Of a stretch of DNA of 64,000 nt, positions 59,722 through 64,000 are shown one piece after another. Numbering within the stretch: the first letter of the stretch is position 1; each line of letters opens with the position of its first letter. The stretch spans positions 19,914 to 83,913 of the forward strand of contig NZ_JABRVQ010000014.1 of NCBI RefSeq assembly GCF_013248965.1, in the 5' to 3' direction. Made by a program: the position numbers and the translations under genes. The stretch is from Psychrobacter okhotskensis (GTDB taxonomy: Bacteria > Pseudomonadota > Gammaproteobacteria > Pseudomonadales > Moraxellaceae). A model generated the notes under the pieces. That model was not told the origin of the DNA. It saw only the letters and a list, made by a program, of their open reading frames with translations, and ran no database searches.

Positions 59722-61023
59722 GGAGACCATCCCAGATTCTGTGTAACTGCCCTTTAGATTAAATGCTTACTAATACGATCATCAAACATAATCATAAAGC
59801 GATTTAAAGCAGACGTCCAGTTACGGATGGGCATCGACCACTTTTTAGACGCCTGCTGGGTTGCCAGATATACTATCTTGAATGCTGCCTGATCAGAGGG
59901 GAACACCTTACGCTTATTCACCGCTGTCCGAATCACACTGTTTAGCGACTCTATCGCATTGGTGGTATAAATCACTTTTCTGATGTCTTTCGGATACTCA
60001 AAGAACACCGTTAAGCCCTCCCAGTTATTGCGCCAAGACTTAACCACGTGCGGGTATTTCTCGCCCCACACCTCATCAAAGTGCTCAAGATTGGCCTCTG
60101 CCATCTCAAGCGTATCAGCGCCATAGATGGCCTTTAAATCAGCCGCTACGGCCTTCTTATCCGTCCATGGTACAAACTTCATGGAGTAACGCACCATATG
60201 CACGATACACAGCTGAACCTGAGCGTTGGGATAAACCGTATTGATGGCATCAGGGAAGCCCTTTAGACCGTCAACACAAGCGATTAAGATGTCTTGTACG
60301 CCACGGTCTTGTAGCTCAGTGAGAACGCCCAGCCAGAACTTAGCGCCCTCATTCTCTGATAACCACATACCAAGCAGCTCTTTTTTACCGTTAAGAGCAA
60401 CACCTAGCGCTAGATAGATAGCCTTGTTGATGATCTGCTTGTCTTGACGTATCTTCACGACGATGCAGTCCAAATAGACGATAGGATAAACACTGCTTAA
60501 CGGCCGGTTCTGCCAAGCGGTGATGTCGTCTAAGATATTATCGGTGACTCTTGAAACTAAGCTACTGGAGATATCGACATCGTAGAGCTCTTTAATGCTC
60601 TCTACGATCTCAGTGGTGGTTTGACCCTTGGCGTAAAGGAATATGATCTTGTCATCAAGACCTGAGATACGGGTTTGATGCTTACTGACCAGCACAGGCT
60701 CAAAGCTGCCACCGCGGTCTCTTGGGGTGGATATCTCAAGATCGCCTGTGTCACTGCGGACGGTCTTTTTAGTGTGGCCGTTGCGCTTATTGGGCTTGTC
60801 TGCCTTCTCATGTTTAGGGTAGCCGAGATGCTCTTCCATCTCAGCCTCTAAGGCAGTATCAATAAAGGATTGCATGAGCTGCTTTTGGAAGTCTTTGATG
60901 TCATCAAAGCTGTTCATGCTACCAGCCATTTGCTCGGCTAGTTTTTTAATGTCAGATTGAGTAGTCATTGCTTATTCTCCTGTTAGTGGATTATAAGCAG
61001 TTACACAGTTTTTAGGAAACTCC
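59722..61023 (-). mobile_element. IS256-family insertion sequence
   Basis: One transposase gene between imperfect terminal inverted repeats. The shared core CTGTGTAACTGC is at 59739-59750 (left) and, inverted, at 60998-61009 (right); weaker similarity (GGAG, TCC) extends outward to about 59722 and 61023, giving about 1.3 kb, normal for IS256. Exact ends are uncertain by several bases. I see no 8-9 base direct target repeat. Right of it lies a fragment of a Tle1-like gene; left of it lies the tRNA-Val terminator. Confidence 0.8.
59754..60968 (-). CDS. IS256-family transposase (mutator type)
   Basis: DDE transposase of 404 residues. Catalytic residues lie at Asp167 (VYLDCIVVKIR), Asp233 (ACVDGLKGFPD) and Glu340 (TNAIESLN), with the family C/H block CIVHMVRYSMKFV between the second Asp and the Glu. 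The N-terminal region MQSFIDTALEAEMEEHLGY, read as ALEAEMEEHLGY, is typical. The frame is uninterrupted, so the element may be active. RBS AGGAG precedes the ATG. Confidence 0.97.
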   Translation of the reverse strand: MTTQSDIKKLAEQMAGSMNSFDDIKDFQKQLMQSFIDTALEAEMEEHLGYPKHEKADKPNKRNGHTKKTVRSDTGDLEISTPRDRGGSFEPVLVSKHQTRISGLDDKIIFLYAKGQTTTEIVESIKELYDVDISSSLVSRVTDNILDDITAWQNRPLSSVYPIVYLDCIVVKIRQDKQIINKAIYLALGVALNGKKELLGMWLSENEGAKFWLGVLTELQDRGVQDILIACVDGLKGFPDAINTVYPNAQVQLCIVHMVRYSMKFVPWTDKKAVAADLKAIYGADTLEMAEANLEHFDEVWGEKYPHVVKSWRNNWEGLTVFFEYPKDIRKVIYTTNAIESLNSVIRTAVNKRKVFPSDQAAFKIVYLATQQASKKWSMPIRNWTSALNRFMIMFDDRISKHLI

Positions 61024-61157
61024 CTTAATTTTTTGTCATTTTTGTTCCCTGCTTCTATTACATTTTCATATATAGAACGTTTGGCGAATTGATAACGGTT
61101 TTCATTCATAGCTACTGCATGAATGACGCTTTTAAACGTATCGTCTATAGATAATTC
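61013..61157 (-). pseudogene. Fragment of a DUF2235 / Tle1-like effector gene, cut by IS256
   Basis: A short remnant. The frame encodes SIDDTFKSVIHAVAMNENRYQF and then RRSIY-like KRSIYENVIE, closely matching the longer fragment at 61823-62626. In DUF2235 proteins this HAxAxxExRxxF region lies after the GxSxG nucleophile region and before the GxHxDVGGGY motif. Here both sides are missing: upstream homology starts just past the terminator of the adjacent lipoprotein gene, and downstream it runs into the IS256 end. The last codons (LREFPKNCV) may be IS sequence. Not functional. Confidence 0.75.
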
Positions 61158-61162
61158 CATAT

Positions 61163-61195
61163 AAAACAAAGCCAGACACATAACATGTCTGGCTT
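61163..61195 (-). terminator. Terminator of lipoprotein copy 1
   Basis: AAGCCAGACA and TGTCTGGCTT arms followed by TTGTTTTA on the minus strand. Same stem sequence as the terminators after copies 2 and 3. Confidence 0.8.
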
Positions 61196-61228
61196 ATAAA
61201 ATCTACGTAAACGGTTATTAATTCAATT

Positions 61229-61795
61229 TTAGCGATAAGCCTCAACATTATTAATATAGCCATACTGCGCATCATTACGAAGCGTCACCTTGCCACTGGC
61301 ATCAATGTCTAAAAATACCATCATACTTTTTCTAGCAACGATTTTCGGCGTAAAAGGGGTATTATCAGGTTTCTTTCTATTTTTTACCTCTGCCATAATC
61401 TGCTTCGGATAAATGGTATAAGTCTCCCATGCACTAGCAGGCAGAGAATTACCAAATCTTATCATATGGGGTTTAGAAGGCTTTGGAATCTGATCATAAG
61501 GCTTCCATTTAGCATATTGAATCTCTACTTTCTGTGGTGGAGATCTACCAAAATCACATTGCCCACCCCAATAAATATATTTTTCTGTGCCAGATCTATC
61601 ATCACTACATTTACCTGATAATTCAGGCGTCATTTTTACAATGAACGTAGGATCTTCTCTAGCTAGAATTTTATCCTGCGTTAGATCTATAGTGAATGAT
61701 GTATCTCCAACTCCCACTAGATTTGTTGCAAGACAACCTGATAATATCACCAAAGTTATGAAACTTCCTGAAATTAACTTTAAATATTTCATCAT
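61229..61795 (-). CDS. Putative immunity lipoprotein, copy 1
   Basis: A 188-residue protein with a lipoprotein signal ending in LSGC (Cys21). No enzyme motif. Central blocks shared with copies 2 and 3: REDPTFIVKMTPELSGKC, EKYIYWGGQCDFG, YAKWKPYDQIPKPSKPHM, LPASAWETYTIYPKQIMAEV and a C-terminal YGYINN. The start lies 27 bases after the stop of the Tle1-like fragment, with AGGAG ahead, so it was the gene immediately downstream of that effector. Small lipoproteins next to Tle-family phospholipases are usually their periplasmic immunity proteins; I infer that role here. A DUF2931-type relationship is possible but I cannot confirm it. Confidence 0.7.
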   Translation of the reverse strand: MMKYLKLISGSFITLVILSGCLATNLVGVGDTSFTIDLTQDKILAREDPTFIVKMTPELSGKCSDDRSGTEKYIYWGGQCDFGRSPPQKVEIQYAKWKPYDQIPKPSKPHMIRFGNSLPASAWETYTIYPKQIMAEVKNRKKPDNTPFTPKIVARKSMMVFLDIDASGKVTLRNDAQYGYINNVEAYR

Positions 61796-61822
61796 TTACT
61801 CCTAACTTATCGAATATAATGT

Positions 61823-62626
61823 TTAAATATTTTTGCATGTGCTTTGTTCGGAAGGTAATCTTAAATCTATAGTCACACTTGTTGATAAACTTAAACCATA
61901 ATGACAATTGACCCAGTTCAAATAGTCAGTGATGCGGATTATCTTACCTTTTTCTTTAGTATCAATTAGAATATCATAACCTTCGCTTTTACCTTTTTGT
62001 TTAAGCTCTTTGTACTTATTCATCTTACTATTAAATTGAAATGGATGAGATGCTACCATACCTTTTAAACTACCATCTCTAAACGCCTCACCTGTTGCCA
62101 AAAATTCTTCCGTTTGCTTTTTGATAATATCAAATCGTTTATAATCAGGGTTTTCAAAATTGTCTTTGATATATTCCCATGAGAGTTCCAGATGATCTTG
62201 TGTTTTAAAGATACTGGCTTCTTTATAACCTTTTGACGCATCATTTGCCCAACGGAACTCGCTACCTGGAGTAAATACTTTAAAGCGAGCAACGCTATCA
62301 TGGACAACAGGATCATTGACCTGATTATATTTTTCTCTATTTATGATAGAGTCATCAACTTTTATTCCTGCTTCTTTGGCATGCTTAACTATCCACATTA
62401 GCGCTGCATTGGATAAGTCGCCTTCGGCATAACCACCACCGATGTCAGAGTGTGCTCCCATAAATCCCTTTTCTAGGCGGAAGTTGCCATCACTGTTAGT
62501 CATATTATTGTTTAAAGTTGCGTCTACATGATCGTTATAAATAGAACGCCGAGAGAACTGATAACGGTTTTCATTCATTGCCACAGCGTGTAAGACACTT
62601 TTGAAAGTGTTATCGACGCTATAGCC
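61823..62626 (-). pseudogene. 3' part of a DUF2235 / Tle1-like phospholipase effector gene
   Basis: Open frame with homology from SVDNTFKSVLHAVAMNENRYQF (62626) to the natural C-terminus at 61823. The first ATG is at 62584, giving 253 residues. It holds the DUF2235 signature GAHSDIGGGYAEGDLSN with the conserved His, then LMWIVKHAKEAGI, and a C-terminal region rich in charged residues. Full-length Tle1 phospholipases carry a GxSxG nucleophile upstream, which is missing: homology starts only a few codons after the terminator of lipoprotein copy 2, in the same frame as that gene's stop. No RBS is seen before 62584. Most likely a displaced, inactive 3' fragment. Confidence 0.78.
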
Positions 62627-62632
62627 AATACC

Positions 62633-62664
62633 AAAAAAAGCCAGACATATTTCATATCTGGCTT
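62633..62664 (-). terminator. Terminator of lipoprotein copy 2
   Basis: AAGCCAGA and TCTGGCTT arms with T7 on the minus strand. Confidence 0.8.
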
Positions 62665-62692
62665 CCTCAAAGAATGCGTCGTACGGTGTAGC

Positions 62693-63259
62693 TTATTTAA
62701 CTGCGTCTGTGTTATTAGTATAGCCATATTGAGTATTATCACTGATACTAACGCTACCATCTGCATTAATCTCTAAATAAACAAGAATGCTCTTTCTAGC
62801 AATTGCTTTAGGTACTAATAGAGGATTATATTTTGGATCCTGACCTTGCTTAACCTCCGCCATAATTTTCTTTGGATAGAGCGTATACGTTTGCCACGCA
62901 CTGGCTGGTAGAGAATCACCAAACGCAATCATATGTGGTTTTGATGGTTTAGGAATTTGATAGTATGGTTTCCATTTAGCATACTCTATGACTACCTTAT
63001 CAGGTTTGTACCCTCCAAAGTCGCACTGACCACTCCAATATATATAACGTTCTGTACCGTCTAAATCATTATCACATTTACCAGAAAGCTGTGGGGTCAT
63101 TCTTACGATAAACATGGGGTCTTCTCTATCCATGATCTTCTTTTGTGATAGATCCACTACAAGCTCTGTACCCCCGACGCCTAATACGCTAGAAGCTGCA
63201 CAACTCGATAACGCTATTAGCGATGTAACGCTAGCTAACAATAAATTTATAGCTTTCAT
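62693..63259 (-). CDS. Putative immunity lipoprotein, copy 2
   Basis: A 188-residue paralogue of copy 1, with signal peptide and lipobox LSSC (Cys20). It keeps the same blocks (REDPMFIVRMTPQLSGKC, RYIYWSGQCDFGG, YAKWKPYYQIPKPSKPHM, LPASAWQTYTLYPKKIMAEV) with many substitutions elsewhere, so the duplication is not recent or the copies diversified. RBS AAGGA precedes the ATG. No intact effector precedes it; an inverted-repeat element lies 70 bases upstream. Possible orphan immunity gene giving protection against a non-self variant of the effector; this is inference. Confidence 0.7.
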   Translation of the reverse strand: MKAINLLLASVTSLIALSSCAASSVLGVGGTELVVDLSQKKIMDREDPMFIVRMTPQLSGKCDNDLDGTERYIYWSGQCDFGGYKPDKVVIEYAKWKPYYQIPKPSKPHMIAFGDSLPASAWQTYTLYPKKIMAEVKQGQDPKYNPLLVPKAIARKSILVYLEINADGSVSISDNTQYGYTNNTDAVK

Positions 63260-63329
63260 AATGTATCCTTATTGTTTAAATATAATCTACTATCATCAAG
63301 CGCTACATTTATTTTGTTCGATAGGTAGT

Positions 63330-63505
63330 CTAGGGCGTGTCTTCAATTCACTCGATAGTCATCTAAATGGGCTAAAAATGGCTAAATCTTGCCAAATATC
63401 GTCAAATAGCTTGTTAATATCCCGATATTATCTACGCTATTTTTCTTGTTTGACGGCAATTTATCTCATTTTTATCGCCATTTCTGAAATGAAGACACGC
63501 CCTAG
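63330..63505. mobile_element. Miniature inverted-repeat element (MITE) with CTAG target duplication
   Basis: Bounded by CTAG on both sides. Inside, terminal inverted repeats GGCGTGTCTTCA (63334-63345) and TGAAGACACGCC (63490-63501) are perfect and extend by about 5 more bases with one mismatch. Total 176 bp including the CTAG copies; no coding capacity. A 4-base CTAG duplication is typical of IS5-family insertion, so an IS5-like parent element is inferred. Confidence 0.75.
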
Positions 63506-63551
63506 TATCATAGTTAATAGTTGTAGATAAACTGATATCATAAATTACGGC

Positions 63552-63582
63552 AAAAAAGCCAGACATACACGGTATCTGGCTT
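63552..63582 (-). terminator. Terminator of lipoprotein copy 3
   Basis: AAGCCAGA and TCTGGCTT arms with T6 on the minus strand. Confidence 0.8.
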
Positions 63583-63615
63583 ATAAAGATTCTGTACGGG
63601 GTTATAAATCTAATT

Positions 63616-63888
63616 CTATCGATAAGCCTCTGTATTATTTGTATATCCGTATACCGTATCATCACCTATACTCACACTTCCATCAGGATTAATCTCTAGA
63701 TAAAAAAGAATAAGTTTTTTAGCAACAACCTTAGGAACCAAAGCAGGTGTATATTCAGGGTTTTTAGCTTGTTCAACCTCCGCCATAATTTTCTTTGGAT
63801 AGAGCGTATAAGTCTGCCATGCACTAGCTGGTAGAGAATCACCAAACGCAATCATATGAGGTTTTGATGGTTTAGGAATTTGATAGTA
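63616..63888 (-). pseudogene. Putative immunity lipoprotein, copy 3, 5'-truncated
   Basis: C-terminal half of a third paralogue. Homology runs from YYQIPKPSKPHMIAFGDS through LPASAWQTYTLYPKKIMAEV to YGYTNNTEAYR at the stop. Upstream of Tyr-Tyr (63888) the matching YAKWKP segment is absent and the sequence is unrelated. The signal peptide and first half are therefore missing. The first Met (63855) lies inside the conserved region, so no functional product is expected. Closest to copy 2. Confidence 0.8.
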
Positions 63889-63926
63889 TCGGAGTTTTTC
63901 AAGCTAGTTGTCACCATCAAGCCCAA

Positions 63927-64000
63927 TTAAGCAGCTTGTAATCTCATCTTTTCTGGCTCTTTTGCAGGATTCAATGTCGTCGGACCCACAGGCTCACAAT
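63927..64000 (-). CDS. C-terminal end of an unidentified CDS entering from the right
   Basis: The last 23 codons before TAA at 63929-63927 encode EPVGPTTLNPAKEPEKMRL and a final QAA; the 5' part is outside the window. The 38 bases between this stop and the break in lipoprotein copy 3 are noncoding, with TTTTTCAAG near the junction. Because it replaces the 5' half of copy 3, a mobile-element transposase is plausible, but I do not recognise the family. Confidence 0.35.
   Translation of the reverse strand, partial: CEPVGPTTLNPAKEPEKMRLQAA

Larger units (their letters stand above)
63260..63615. other. Stretch between lipoprotein copies 2 and 3
   Basis: Holds the leader of copy 2, a 176-bp inverted-repeat element (63330-63505) and the terminator of copy 3. 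Unlike the gaps downstream of copies 1 and 2, no effector fragment follows the copy 3 terminator. Confidence 0.6.

Noticed and set aside
61587..61805. 72-codon plus-strand frame opposite lipoprotein copy 1
   Set aside because: Complement of a well supported lipoprotein gene; no RBS.
62575..62766. 63-codon minus-strand frame between lipoprotein 2 and the effector fragment
   Set aside because: Out of frame with both genes and overlapping the terminator.
63114..63530. 138-codon plus-strand frame across the MITE
   Set aside because: Spans the complement of copy 2, its leader and the inverted-repeat element; product has no coherent features.

Overview
The window looks like a chromosomal segment of a Moraxellaceae gammaproteobacterium, most likely Psychrobacter. 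This is an inference from protein flavour, moderate GC and gene neighbourhoods (pilS-pilR, rplU-rpmA divergent from ispB, yibN-grxC-secB, rplM-rpsI, scpA-scpB). No database search was possible. About 59 kb is ordinary housekeeping chromosome. The last 5 kb is a decayed accessory region.

Layout. 1-5.9 kb: class II aldolase (cut by the window edge), an Ala-rich lipoprotein, pgk, a small DksA/TraR-type zinc-finger protein, thiE and a PBP7-type peptidase. 6.2-10.5 kb: a GacA-type regulator followed by the PilS-PilR type IV pilus two-component pair. 10.6-22.1 kb: C-terminal processing protease, gpmI, the 6S RNA gene, an FxsA-like membrane protein, ruvC, a META/DUF4377 lipoprotein, a glutathione transferase, a 1-Cys peroxiredoxin, a PLD-domain protein and glnS. 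22.4-28.8 kb: cyclophilin, lpxH, orn, rsgA, yibN-grxC-secB and adk. 29-35.2 kb: the cytochrome c maturation operon ccmF-ccmG-ccmH-ccmI and a DUF445 membrane protein. 35.9-47.3 kb: mrdA, rsmD, rplM-rpsI, an LpxL-type acyltransferase, trpS-scpA-scpB, lolA, rplU-rpmA and ispB. 47.6-55.7 kb: a complete tripartite RND efflux operon, preceded by a promoter of MerR-controlled geometry, then hemB. 56-59.3 kb: glutathionyl-hydroquinone reductase, an SMP-30-type lactonase and an iron alcohol dehydrogenase gene broken by an internal deletion. A tRNA-Val(GAC) gene follows.

From 59.7 kb to the right edge the region is mobile and degenerate. It holds an intact IS256-family transposase, two 5'-truncated fragments of a DUF2235 (Tle1-like, type VI secretion phospholipase) gene, and three paralogous small proteins, two intact with lipoprotein signal peptides and one broken. 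It also holds a 176-bp non-autonomous inverted-repeat element with a CTAG target duplication, and the tail of an unidentified CDS that replaces the 5' end of the third lipoprotein copy. Each lipoprotein gene ends in the same kind of terminator. In two places effector homology resumes a few bases after that terminator, in the middle of the effector coding sequence. This looks like repeated duplication of an effector-3'-end plus immunity-gene unit, leaving immunity genes without a functional effector. No type VI secretion machinery is visible here.

The most interesting signals are the decayed effector/immunity array, the MerR-type promoter ahead of the RND pump, the microhomology-marked deletion in the alcohol dehydrogenase, the CTAG-flanked miniature element, and low-complexity insertions in PilS, PilR and FxsA.
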